Positions 45,209 through 56,299 of a stretch of 64,000 bases of DNA are shown piece by piece. Numbering within the stretch: position 1 is the first letter of the stretch; every line of letters starts with the position of its first letter. A program made the translations under genes and the position numbers. The stretch covers positions 31,415,506 through 31,479,505 of the forward strand of contig NC_073694.1 of NCBI RefSeq assembly GCF_029784165.1. The letters run 5' to 3'. The notes beneath the pieces are model-generated. The model worked only from the letters and a program-made list of their open reading frames with translations, was not told the DNA's origin and ran no database searches. Source of the stretch: Wyeomyia smithii. Taxonomy: Eukaryota; Arthropoda; Insecta; Diptera; Culicidae.

Positions 45209-47121
45209 ATCACCGAAGCAGGGAAGTTTCGGTTGATTGGACCTGGTGATTAGGAACAAGAAATTAAGCACTAATTAGGCAAATGGGCTGGCAAGTGGAA
45301 TAGGTTTGCTACTACATTACGGGGTGTGTTTGATCCACATTCGAATCTGTGTTTAACTGTACTTAATCATCGGATCCATATTATATCAATTAAAAGTTTT
45401 GTCATATGTCATATCGTTGGTTTTTCTCATTTAAGTTAAATCAATTATAATTGAGTTTCCGTTTCAACTAAAGTGAAAATAAATATATGTACTGAAATGG
45501 GGATCATCCTAAAATATATCATCCTAATGTTATAATTTACTGAATATTCTGAAAAGGAGTTTAAAATTACGAAACGTTCAAAAATTCTTCATTAAGAGAA
45601 GTCTGAAATCCTACATTCTAAAATCCACACGTTTTAAAATGTGTCAATTTGACCCTATATTCCATAAATCCTTAAAGTAACCTTTCTATATTAAATTCTA
45701 AAATTATAATGTCTAAAGCCCAGATATCTCAATATTTCTCATATTTTTGAATACTGTTTTTAGCTTAACTTAGCCTGACTACTCATATCAATGGTCGCTA
45801 CTCCCAAGTAACTCCTGCAACGTCTTTTTCGAAAAAAATTATAAATCAGTCATAAATAAATTACAAGAAAAACATTAAGTTCTAATCCACTCGAATTGAT
45901 GTTTCAAATCGGAATGATAAGTTGAAGTTGTGTATACATTATGAATGGCTGGTAAAACTGTTATATAATATGTTTATAATAGCGTCTTGATCAGAAAAAA
46001 AAAACAAATATGGAGGAGGAGCTGTTAGTTTGTTACGGGAAAAACCTTACAGGCTGTGTTTTTAATTTGATCCTGTTGGGTGTTCAAATAACAGAAATTA
46101 TAACAGAAATGATTCTACTAGTGTTAAACACATATCAAAATTTGTATCAGATTTCGGTTAACGAATGGTTGGACACGTGTCACTTGAGATCCTATTGTGG
46201 TCATTCACCTCTGTCCAGCAACTCCTATCCCAACCTCCACGTGGTGCCGACCGGGATACGTTTAACCTTAGCGGAGATTGGGTAACCAACCCCCGGTGGA
46301 AACTTTGGTCGTATGCTGACTGGGAAGGGGGAACGTACGCGGCTGTTTCCCGCCAGCTATATCAAAGCCGGCAGCCCCGTCGCGAGACTAGGTATCGCAG
46401 CCCTAGTAAGGCAGCATACCGAATATCAAATACTACGAACAATCCAGATATAAATACGGAACGGAATAATCGGCATGGACCTAGGCAAACGAGAAAGGAC
46501 AACGATTATTGGAAACTCGGTACTTGGAATGTTAGGACTCTACTCGAACCGGCACGCGCAAGTATCCTGGCTAGAGAGCTGCGGAAGGTGAATGTGGAGG
46601 TTGCAGCTATCCAAGAGGTGCGGTGGCCGAAATCGGGAGAACGCGAATGCCGAGCAGTAGATCCTATTGCGGACACTTCATTTAAGTACCACATCTACTA
46701 TAGCGGCGGCGTGAAAGCAGAAAGAGGAGTCGGTTTCGTGCTGATTGGAAAACAGATGAAGCGTGTCATTAGATGGAGGACGATCAGTGACCGTATTGAC
46801 CGTGTTGAGAATTAAGGGCAAACTCTTCAACTACAGCCTAATAAATGTGTACGCACCGACCAACGAGAAACCCGATGACGAAAAAGAGGAGTTCTATGAG
46901 CTCCTGGAAAAGACATACAATGAGTGCCCAGGACACGATATAAAGATTGTCATCGGAGATGCAAATGCACAGGTCGGGCAGGAAGACTTCTTCCGCCCCG
47001 TAACTGGTAGGGAAAGCTTCCAATGTACTACAAACGACAATGCCCTGAGGCTTGTTCATTTTACTGCAGCTAGGGGGATGGCTATCTGTAGCACTTATTT
47101 TGTACGCCGGAACATACGTAA

Positions 47122-47952
47122 GGGACGATCCATTAATGTCACGCAAAATTTGGGAAAAAATAACTCCCCCCCCTCCCCCTTGTCACAAGTTGTTACAAGT
47201 TCCTTGACCCCCCCCCCCTTAATTATGTCACGTTTTTATATCCCTCTCCCCCTTCTTTGGTGATAATTGCTTGAAATCGAGAAATTTGTTAGGAATGTAT
47301 TTTTTCTTAATAAGAACGATTTTACTGAAAAAAAACTGAAACTAAAAGGAAAAGAAGATTATAGAAGATAACTAGAAAAGGCGTTTAGTTCTTAGTTCAA
47401 GGATGCTGCTGATGGAGTCGCATATCGACGACATAGAAAGCCGAGACATTAACTGCAGCATCATTGCTGATTTTTGAAAAACCATCAATATTTAGTTCCT
47501 CTTCTTCAATCAATTCGCAATCCAAATATTCTCCACATGTTACAATAACCAAGCATTTTTATTTACGTTTCGTCACAATTTTTGTATTGATTGGATTGAG
47601 AGACACTTAAAATTGATGAAATTGCGCTGTCATTCACAAATGAACATGCACGTTGAAACGGAATTAAAGAACATTATGCTTTTTTAAGGAGAAAAAAATT
47701 GTCATTTATTTCATCTAAAACAAATCTTAAGCAAAAAAGGGGATCGTAGAACTATAAATGAATGATGCAAATATTATAAATAGTTCTGAGTTGATCTCTG
47801 TGGTTAGGTATGTGACTTTTTTATTTATTTTTTTTGGTTGAAATGTGATGTCACACACAAGCTAACCCCCCCTCCCCCATATGTCACAAAATTTCACAAT
47901 AATTGAAACCCCCTCCCCCCCTATACGCGTGACATCATTAATGAATGGTCCC
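47122..47952. mobile_element. MITE with TAA duplication (PIF/Harbinger-like) inside the RTE endonuclease
   Basis: The ends GGGACGATCCATTAATG and inverted GGGACCATTCATTAATG are flanked by TAA (47119-47121, 47953-47955). Subterminal runs of C or G precede TGTCAC. Deleting it with one TAA restores the host frame (RNIRK then HTWMHP). Confidence 0.85.
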
Positions 47953-48433
47953 TAAGCACACCTGGATGCACCCGAATAAAGAGCTTTGCTCTTAAATTGA
48001 CTGCGTTCTGATTGATGGACGGCACTTTTCAGATGTTACAGACGTGAGGTCGTTCAGAGGACCGAACGTTGACTCGGATCACTATCTCGTAGTAGCCAAA
48101 ATCCGCGCCCGGCTGTCCAACGTGTTGAAATCCAAGGCAACGAGGATGATGCAGTTGAACATCCAGCGGCTATCAACTGAAGGAGTGGCTGCAGAGTACT
48201 CGCAGAAGGTTGATGAACGGATTGAGGAAAGAGTTGAAGGGAACCTGAATGAACAGTGGGGACACATCCACAGTTCGATCGGCAGCTGCGTCCAATGAGT
48301 GGTTTGACGCTGAGTGCAAGCGAGTGACGGAGGAGAAGAACCGCGCCAGGGGTCACATGTTGGCCACGACTGTGACTCGTCAGAGCGTGTGTAGATATCG
48401 AGATGCAAGAGCCGCTAAAAAGAGACACCATCG

Positions 48434-50476
48434 CACAGTGGTCCAATAAGGCAAAAAGTGGAACTTAATTCCATAGCCCCTTTCAACTTCATCCTAGCTT
48501 AATAGTGTGTTCGGAGCAATTGTTTGTATGAATGACCCACATAATCGCAAATTATCAAAAAATATGAAAAGTTTACCATACTAAAAATAAAAAAATTAAC
48601 TTTTTTGTGTTAAGAGATAGAAGAATAGTTAATTCAGCAAAGTTGTAGGAAATTCAAAAATATGAAACTTTGTTGAACAAATGAAAATCCTATCTCTTTT
48701 CGGTACAAAGTTATAAAGTACACTACATGGAACTTATTTAAAAGTTAGTTTTTTGTACTTAACTTTTGTTAGATGCATTTTACACGAAAGTGTAGTTCGG
48801 AGGAATTGTTATGGCACACAAAACACACATTTTTGCCGAAGACCATATATCTCCAGGACTTTTCCTTACAAAGTTATATCATATTTTAGCTTATTTTTCC
48901 GATAACTTCAAGAACGTATAGGTTAAAAAGGGGCAAGTGGAATCATGATGTCAATACTTTTCCTTGAAGTTAAGCTGAAGTACTATAAACTTCTTTAAGT
49001 TCCATTTGTCCCAATCCACCCATTTTAGAGTACGGCGAGCATATGTCACAGTAGGTTTTCATATATTAAAAATACTATCTTTTTTGTGTTAAGAGATAGA
49101 GGAGTAGTTTATTCGGCAAAGTTTTAGAACGTACAAAAATATGAAACTTTGTTGAACAAACAAAATTTCTATCTTCATTGGGAACAGAGTTACAGAATAT
49201 TTCATGTAAAAGTTACTTAAAAGTTAGTTTTTTGTATTTAACTTTTGTTAGTTAGATTTTACAAGAAAACGTTGTTCTAAAGAAGCATTTGGGCATACAA
49301 AACACACGTTTTTGTTGAAGGCCACACATCTCCACGACTTTTCCTTACAAAGTTATAGCGCATTTCAGCATATTTTTTCGATAACTTCAACAACGTATAG
49401 AATAAAGATTAGGTGGATTGGGACGGATGAAACTTATAGTAGTTTTGAGCACTTGAGCTAAACTTTGAGAAAAAGAATTGACATCATGATTCCACTTGCC
49501 CCTTTTTCCTTTATACGTTCTTAAAATTATCGAAAAAATATGCTGAAATGTGCTATATCTTTGTAAGGATAAGTCCTGGAGATGTGTGGCCTTCAACAAA
49601 AACGTGTGTTTTGTATGCCCAAATGCTTCTTTAGAACAACGTTTTCTTGTGAAATGTAACTAACAAAAATTAAATACAAAAAACTAACCATTAAGTAACT
49701 TTTACATGAAACACTCTGTTACTCTGTTCCCAATGAAGATAGAAATTTTGTTTGTTCAACAAAGTTTCATATTTTTGTACGTTCTAAAACTTTGCCGAAT
49801 AAACCATTCCTCTATCTCCTAACACAAAAAAGTTAGTATTTTTGATATATGAAAACCTACTGTGACATATGCTCGCCGTACTCTAAAATGGGTGGATTGG
49901 GACAAATGGAACCTAAAGAAGTTTATAGTACTTCAGCTTAACTTCAAGGAAAAGTATTGACATCGTGATTCCACTTGCCCCTTTTTAACCTATACGTTCT
50001 TGAAGTTATCGAAAAAAAAAGCTAAAATATGATATAACTTTGTAAGGAAAAGTCCTGGAGATATATGGTCTGCGGCAAAAATGTGTGTTTTGTGTGCCAT
50101 AACAATTCCTCCGAACTACACTTTCGTGTAAAATGCATCTAACAAAAGTTAAGTACAAAAAACTAACTTTTAAATAAGTTCCATGTAGTGTACTTTATAA
50201 CTTTGTACCGAAAAGAGATAGGATTTTTATTTGTTCAACAAATTTTCATATTTTTGAATTTTCTACAACTTTTCTGAATTAACTATTCTTCTATCTCTTA
50301 ACACAAAAAAGTTATTTATTTATTTTTAGTATAGTAAACTTTTCATATTTTTTGACAATTTGCAATTATGCGGGTCATTCATACAAACAATTGCTCCGAA
50401 GACACTATTAAGCTAGGATGAAGTTGAAAGGCGCTATGGAATTAAGTTCCACTTTTTGCCTTATTGGACCACTGTG
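48434..50476. mobile_element. Transib-like giant palindrome, CACAGTGG ends, 5-bp duplication CATCG
   Basis: The ends CACAGTGGTCCAATAAGG are inverted and flanked exactly by CATCG (48429-48433, 50477-50481). Each arm is about 1 kb and itself holds two direct copies of a unit of roughly 480 bp (starting near 48600 and 49079), so the element reads as four units in the order forward, forward, reverse, reverse. No coding frame is credible. Removing it restores the host RTE sequence CACCATCGCCGGAAG. Confidence 0.85.
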
Positions 50477-51909
50477 CATCGCCGGAAGAAATGACAGCAT
50501 TGGGAGCGTATTCTTGCGGAGGCGGAAGGTTGCTTCTTCAGGCACGATACGAGGAGCTTCTACAAGAAGGTTAACGGAATCAGGAATCGAAACGTGTCAG
50601 CCCCTGTCATGTGCAACGATAGGGAGGAGAACCTGATAACCGATAAAGCAGAGGAGGCCAGGTGTTGGAAGGAACACTTCAGTGTGCTGTTGAACGGTGA
50701 GGGAAACAGTGGAGTTGAAAGGAGCAGGGTGACTATTGAGGATGATAGTCAAGCTGTGGATCCATCATCCATGGACGAGGTGAAGAAAGCAGTGAAAGAG
50801 CCGGGAAGGACGGCATTCCTGCCGAACTCTTCAAAGTCGGGAGCGAACAGCTGTATCGTGCCATCCATCGGATCATGCTGAGAGTGTGGTCTGATGAAGA
50901 AATGCCCTCGGACTGGTTGGAGGGTCTCATATGCCCGATCTACAAAAAATCACAGTCATCGCCTGGACTGTAGCAATTATCGGGGCATAACTCTTCTCAA
51001 TACCGTGTACAAAATTCTCTACCGCATCCTGTTCCACAGACTGAGGCCGTTGCAGGAGACCTTTGTTGGCGAGTACCAATGCGGTTTTCGAGGGGGACGC
51101 TCCACGACGGGCCAAATGTTTACCTTGCGACAAATCCTCGATAAATTTCGAGAATTCAACTTGCAGACGCACCATCTGTTCATAGACTTCAAGGCAGCGT
51201 ACGATTCAGTTAAGAGAAATGAGTTATGGCAGATTATGATCGAACATGGCTTCCCAACAAAGCTGATTAGGCTGATACGTGCCACCCTTGAAGGTTCTAC
51301 ATCAAACGTCAGGATAGCCGGTGAGATATCGGACTCGTTCGTGACGTTATATGGTTTGAAGCTTAACTTATTGTTCAACATCGCATTGGAAGGTGCTATA
51401 CGGAGGGCTGGTGTGCAAAGAAGCGGCACCATCATTACGAAGTCGCACATGCTTCTCGGTTTTGCGGACGATATCGACATTATTGGTATCAACCGTAGAG
51501 CTGTGGAAGGGGCCTTCGGACCTCTCAGGAGGGAAGCTGCGAGATTAGGGCTAGAAAATGGTGTTTGGCGCAGACGTATGAACCATGAAGTGTACCAGGC
51601 ATACAAATCGGCGGATATAGTCAAGCGGATAAAACATGGCAGGCTTCAGTGGGCTGGGCATGTAGCGAGAATGCCGGATGAGCGTCAAGCGAAGGCTATA
51701 TTTAGCAGGAATCCCGATAGAGGTCGTCGACTTCGGGGTAGACCCCGCACTCGTTGGATGTGTGCTGTCGACGAGGATGCACGCGAAATAGGTGTTAGGG
51801 GCGATTGGGGGATAGCAGCCCAAGACCGAGGGACATGGCGACGTATTCTGGATTCGGCACTGGATCGATAATCGGTCTGTCGCCTTAAAAGTAAAAGTAA
51901 AGTAAGTAA

Positions 51910-54177
51910 CAGTGTCTTTCTAGCAGGGGTTCGAAAACTGGCTTGTTAGACCTCGAAACCAAACCTCAATACCCGAAAATTCCAGAATTTTGAAATCCCA
52001 TTAATTTGAATTCCCATAATTTTAAACTCCCTTTAACCTAAAATATCAGAGTTCTTAAATTCAAGTATGTATTCCACATTTTTTTATATTTCAAGATCCA
52101 AAAATTTTTAAAACCTACAATCTTACTAAAAATACCGTAGTGCATCAAATTTCGAACACCTAAGCTATGATAAAACTTCTTGCACTAAAATTCAACTATA
52201 AAGAAGTTGACAGAAATAAACTTCCACAGGGCAGTGTGTGCAGTTTCATCGCGGCGTGCTGAGATGCGGGAACACAATAGTAGAGGGTGATTCGACATTG
52301 GTCTTAGGAAGAGTTACCCTTACCCAGTAGTTTAATTGGCCAAAACACCTTGCCGGAGACAACGGAGATTGCGGATTCGTGTCCCGCCTGGACGAGGGAA
52401 ATTTTTTTCTAATCCTAGTCACACCTTCTATTCCCGTTCATCTTCGCATTCTCGCGAAACTACATACATTGCCCGCTTTACTAAACTTAATCTATAAAGA
52501 AGTTTTCTCGTCGATCTTGAAGGTTTAACATGTTGGTTATTTAATTTTTGTTGCAATTAGGTGCTATTTATATAGACTCGAACTTGTTTTGTTTATTAAA
52601 TTAACGAGAATTCAGAACTCGGCTTTGATTCAAATTCCGAACACTTTAATGTAATCACTAAGAGAAAGATAGGCAAACCGTCTCAATACTGACTGTCACT
52701 TTTTTCAACGCCTGCTGGTTCCCTGGAAGTGGTCCTACAGTGAAGAGCTATACATCACTGGGTAAAGGGTAAAGGATAGGTATATAATAATCATACTTTT
52801 GATTACTCTAGCTATAATAAGGTGGTTTTTATTTCAAAGTGTTAAAAGTTTGAGACTGTTCTAAGTTTGAGTCAAAACGGTACTAAAATCTTTCAATTAC
52901 AAACCCAGAAAATTGAAATTGCCGAAATCTCTGATGTCTCTAAATTTCATTCCTACTATTCCAACAGTATTAACTCTTTCTAATTCTCTAGATACCTATT
53001 TTCTACAATCCCTATTTCTACACGGAAAACAAAATCTACCCAACCGGTGGGTACAAACTACCTGAAATGGTGTAAACATTATACAACTTACGTGTTGGGT
53101 AATTTTGTAATGCGAACGCTGAGTCATTTAAACTTAATAGATTTTAAACATGTTCTTACTCAATGGCGGTGTTTTGATAAGAAGCCAAAGTTTAGGCGCT
53201 AACAGGGGAAATTGATGAAGCCAGTGATCCCCAATTGGAAGGTACTTGAATAAATACTATGATAGATTTTATAGATTGTTTTTCAATTATTTTCTATTTC
53301 CAAATAATGTTAAATCAATCGAATGAAACTACCCAAGATAAAGTATAAAAGAGTGAACTCAACGTTGAGTATTTTTGAAGTATTATTACACTGAGTTCTA
53401 TACACCTACTATTAAATCAATCTTCAATTATTCAAAATTGGCTTCCTGCACGGAACGACTCCGTTGAGTGAAATCGACATGAATTTGGGTACTTTTCGTT
53501 TTCCGTGTATAAATCTCTAAAACTCGAAACTGATGAATCCGTGTAACCCGAGAAATTCTGCGTTTTAATATCAAAAATACGAAGTAGAATCCTCTGGAGA
53601 TGTTTTATAAATTCTAACTTTCTCTAACTATGTTATTTATATTTATACCGATCAGCCAACCAAAAATGCATCAAAATCTGCTATAAATAACAACCCAAGA
53701 TATAATTACTGTAAAACCCACCATGAACACAACCTAAATCAGTGAAAAGCATCTAGTAGCTTGATGTTAGGGGTTTGCGTTCATGGCTCTGACAATTTCA
53801 ATTACCATAACTGACATTTAATCAAGTTCGTTGTGGCTTGGTGGCGTCTAAGAAAATAACAGTAAACAGTGCTGTCGAAAATCTGCAACGTGATACATGG
53901 GCTGTGGTTTATCCCATATAAAAACTGAATTCTTTGCAACTCTAACTAGCTGCCACTAAATAATAGAATAATTTTTAAACTAGTCCAGAAAAGGTAAAAA
54001 TGCCATGAAAAGATTTACCATGGTGGCAGTCAACCGAATTAATAGTTTGCACAAGTAAAGAATAGGTAGAAAATTAATTGACCAGTATGGAAACTGAAGC
54101 TAATTTGTTACATCTAGTCGTTTGTAGAGAGTTAGATAAATTGTTAACAATAGTTAAACTGAACAAATGAATCTCAC
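51910..54177. other. AT-rich stretch without a gene
   Basis: Apart from the SINE-like sequence I see only simple AT-rich DNA, presumably intron if the receptor tail exon and the candidate last exon are right. Confidence 0.4.
52322..52440 (+). mobile_element. tRNA-derived SINE-like sequence
   Basis: CCCAGTAGTTTAATTGG resembles a tRNA 5' half with A box, and GCGGATTCGTGTCCCGC a T arm with B box, closed by CTGG pairing with CCAG. The anticodon arm is degraded and a T-rich tail follows, so it is a retroposed or decayed tRNA-like sequence, not a working tRNA. Confidence 0.5.
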
Positions 54178-54266
54178 CTGCTGCACGTTGAGAGCCGTTT
54201 TCCGCCGGGTGCTTATGTATGTGGTGCATGTGTTAACTCGATGCAGATGCGATATTTCATCGATTC
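54178..54266 (-). CDS. Probable cytoplasmic-tail exon of the neuropeptide GPCR
   Basis: The 89-bp exon lies between acceptor TTTCTTCCAAACAG and donor GTGAGATTC. Two bases complete the Gly codon left by the TM7 exon, then 29 open codons follow, including HLHRVNTCTTYISTRRKT, a basic Ser/Thr-rich sequence typical of a receptor tail. The other two frames have stops. The intron to the TM7 exon is 5.3 kb and would contain the LRR gene and the ORF1 remnant. Confidence 0.5.
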
Positions 54267-54627
54267 CTGTTTGGAAGAAAGTCAGAACACACTGTCAGAT
54301 CGTTTCCCAGGCTTACGGATCGTTGTTATGATTGCAGCGTGCCGTCCTAGATGCGGCAAGCGAATAAATCTTCTAAGTAGATCGATCAATACCGTTGTAA
54401 CTTTTTTTTCCTGAATGCAATCTCAAATGTTCTAGGAGAGGATAGTTGTTCGGTTAATACAATTTTGCGCACAAGAACGCAGTTTTGGTGCGAACAGCAA
54501 GAAATTACTGAAAATAACGTTCAAGTCGTTCTATTCTACTTAGAGTTTTTGAATATAAATTCATACTAATGTCTAACCTCCAGTGTCATGTTATGTTGCA
54601 GCAAAAATTGTCAAAACAGCAAAAGAC

Positions 54628-54633
54628 TTTATT
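54628..54633 (-). terminator. Poly(A) signal of the LRR gene
   Basis: AATAAA on the - strand starts 28 bases after the LRR stop codon, the expected place for a compact insect gene. Confidence 0.6.
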
Positions 54634-54660
54634 TTCTTATTCCTGTTGATAACCTTATTT

Positions 54661-55621
54661 CTAAATATCTATTGCGCTTTCACAATCAACTACGTCCACT
54701 TTTACCGATCCCCTTTCATCGCAAATCTTGCTCGGAAGATAGCTATGAGTTTCCACTTTGCTAGCGTTCAGTGTTCGTAACGTTTCCTCTAGCCACTCGC
54801 AGATCCACTTGTTACGGAATAAATCTGTTCGCACCAGGTTGGGAAATTGGTGGGGAAAGTTCGAATCAATTCGTGTGAGCTGATTTTCCGACACATAGAA
54901 CCGCTGGAGATTGTCCGCCTTGAGGTGAGTTAAGTCCAATGCTGTGAGTTGATTACCGTGCAAAAACAGTTCGGTTAGGGCCGGCAGGTTGATCGTGTTG
55001 CCTGTGGAATCTACCGATTGGATGCGATTGTGTCCTAGGTTAATCTTTCTAAGGTGGTTCAATCCTTGGAAGGCATCCAGTTTCACGTGGTCTATTTGGT
55101 TTTGACACAAATCTAGGACTTGCAGCTTTTTAAGATAGTGAATATTCTCCGGAATAGCAGTCAAAACTCCTTCAAGGTCCAGTAATTCTAGGTTATGATT
55201 TTCGACGGGATCGATTAGCACAGTACTAGTGGCGGCTCGTAGACAGGTGATCTTTTTAAGACTAGGCTTTACGTATAATTTCGGTGCGACACCGTCAAGA
55301 ATTGATAGTTCGGTGGTGACCTCCGACAATCTTGCGGCTAGTTCTGGTGAGAAACACTCCATAGTGCAATTCGCTAGTTGAATTGCGATCTCCTTTGGAA
55401 AAATGTACTCTTCGGGGTTTGTTGACTCGAAGGTTATGTTGCTGATAATACATTCCGGATCGGTACCATGTTTTGTACAGCTCAGTTCGGCTGGAGATGG
55501 AGCTGCTAAAGCACCGAGAACTAGGACCAGCAAAGTTCTGCAAATATTGTGGAAAATTTTATTGTTGGCTTTATTTCATTTTTTGCTGAAAATCTTACAA
55601 TAAGACACACAAACGATCCAT
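54661..55621 (-). CDS. Secreted leucine-rich-repeat protein, two exons (about 299 aa)
   Basis: Exon 1 is 55621-55599 (ATG at 55621), exon 2 is 55537-54661, and the intron is 61 bp (GTAAGATT to TTTGCAG). The joined start MDRLCVLLTLLVLVLGALAA is a clear signal peptide. A Cys-containing N-terminal part is followed from about residue 120 by five or so leucine-rich repeats (LQVLDLCQNQID, LRKINLGHNRIQ, LTELFLHGNQLT, LQRFYVSENQLT) and a C-terminal cap (NKWICEWLEETL, then KICDE and VDCES). Mosquitoes have many small secreted LRR proteins, several immune-related; whether this is one is inference. No transmembrane segment is seen, so it is probably extracellular. It lies within a proposed intron of the receptor gene. 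Confidence 0.88.
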
Positions 55622-55750
55622 TTGATGGGCTAAACTTGACTTTGACTGTTACTCTGTTCGACTCTGACTGTTTCGATTGTCGTAGAGTGTGTCGAGCTTA
55701 TCAACATGTTTTTGTCGACTTTTAGAGAATTGCAACTACTGATAAGCCGG

Positions 55751-55756
55751 TTTATA
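55751..55756 (-). promoter_or_regulatory. TATA-like box of the LRR gene
   Basis: TATAAA reads on the - strand about 130 bases upstream of the LRR start codon, giving a 5' UTR of about 100 bases. GATAAG-type sites flank it (55742-55747 region and near 55696), a motif common in insect fat-body and haemocyte promoters. Function is inferred. Confidence 0.5.
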
Positions 55757-56299
55757 GAAGCGGATGAAACAGAGCTGTAGGTACCCGATCAAACGATTTG
55801 AAAATTTGTTATTCAATTAATAAAATATTGTACTTTCTAATTCTGATTTTTTCTGTCAAAAACCTTACAAAACTTGCTATAATTTGTAACATTTTGTAAG
55901 TAATTTTTAAATTTTTACTATTAACAAAACTAAGTTTAGAACACAAGTTGATTCTAGAAGATCGTACAATCGTTCAGTATGCGTGACGTGTTTTTTAATA
56001 TTGTATAGTTTTTTTTTTTAAATATTTTTGCGTTGTTTGTGTTTTTTTTTCAGTTACCTGTGTTCCGTGCTAAGCGCATAAAAGGGTAATTTTATGACGT
56101 AGTGTAGTGATTCGAGTCATTTAATTGGCAAGGTTTTTCCGCTCAGATATTTTGTTTACCTATGCGGCTCTAATCATAAGCCTCCCGCTTTTGAATCATT
56201 TTATCCGGATCAAGAGCATCATCACGCGAGTTCCAGTTCGTTCTAATATCCACGCTAATCTAACTTCACCTATTTATCGGGTCATTATGACTCATTTAG

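Larger units (their letters stand above)
42520..46160. other. Mostly featureless AT-rich stretch
   Basis: Apart from the candidate exon at 44855-45103 and a GAT microsatellite at about 45188-45208, I find no supported gene or bounded element. An inverted pair AGCAAATATTTGCT/CTTCGTCTAATACCTGC is seen at about 43460-43565. Confidence 0.5.
46170..51908 (+). mobile_element. RTE-type non-LTR retrotransposon, broken, with two nested DNA elements
   Basis: A single ORF of endonuclease plus reverse transcriptase can be followed in pieces. The EN opens LGTWNVRTLLEPARASI at about 46515, with AAIQEVRW and YSLINVYAPTNEK, ends at FRGPNVDSDHYLVV (about 48055), and is followed by the linker. The RT has YRGITLLNTVYKILY, CGFRGGRSTTGQM, HHLFIDFKAAYDSV and FADDIDIIG, and the C-terminus is WAGHVARMPDERQ and RGRPRTRWM. 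The 3' tail is TAAAAGTAAAAGTAAAGTAA. There is a frameshift near 46805, stops, MITE 47122-47952, element 48434-50476 and internal deletions in the RT. The RTE superfamily (BovB/JAM1-like) is my assignment from these motifs. Confidence 0.85.

Noticed and set aside
52322..52397. Functional tRNA gene
   Set aside because: The anticodon arm does not fold properly and no poly-T stop follows at the right distance; SINE-like or decayed.
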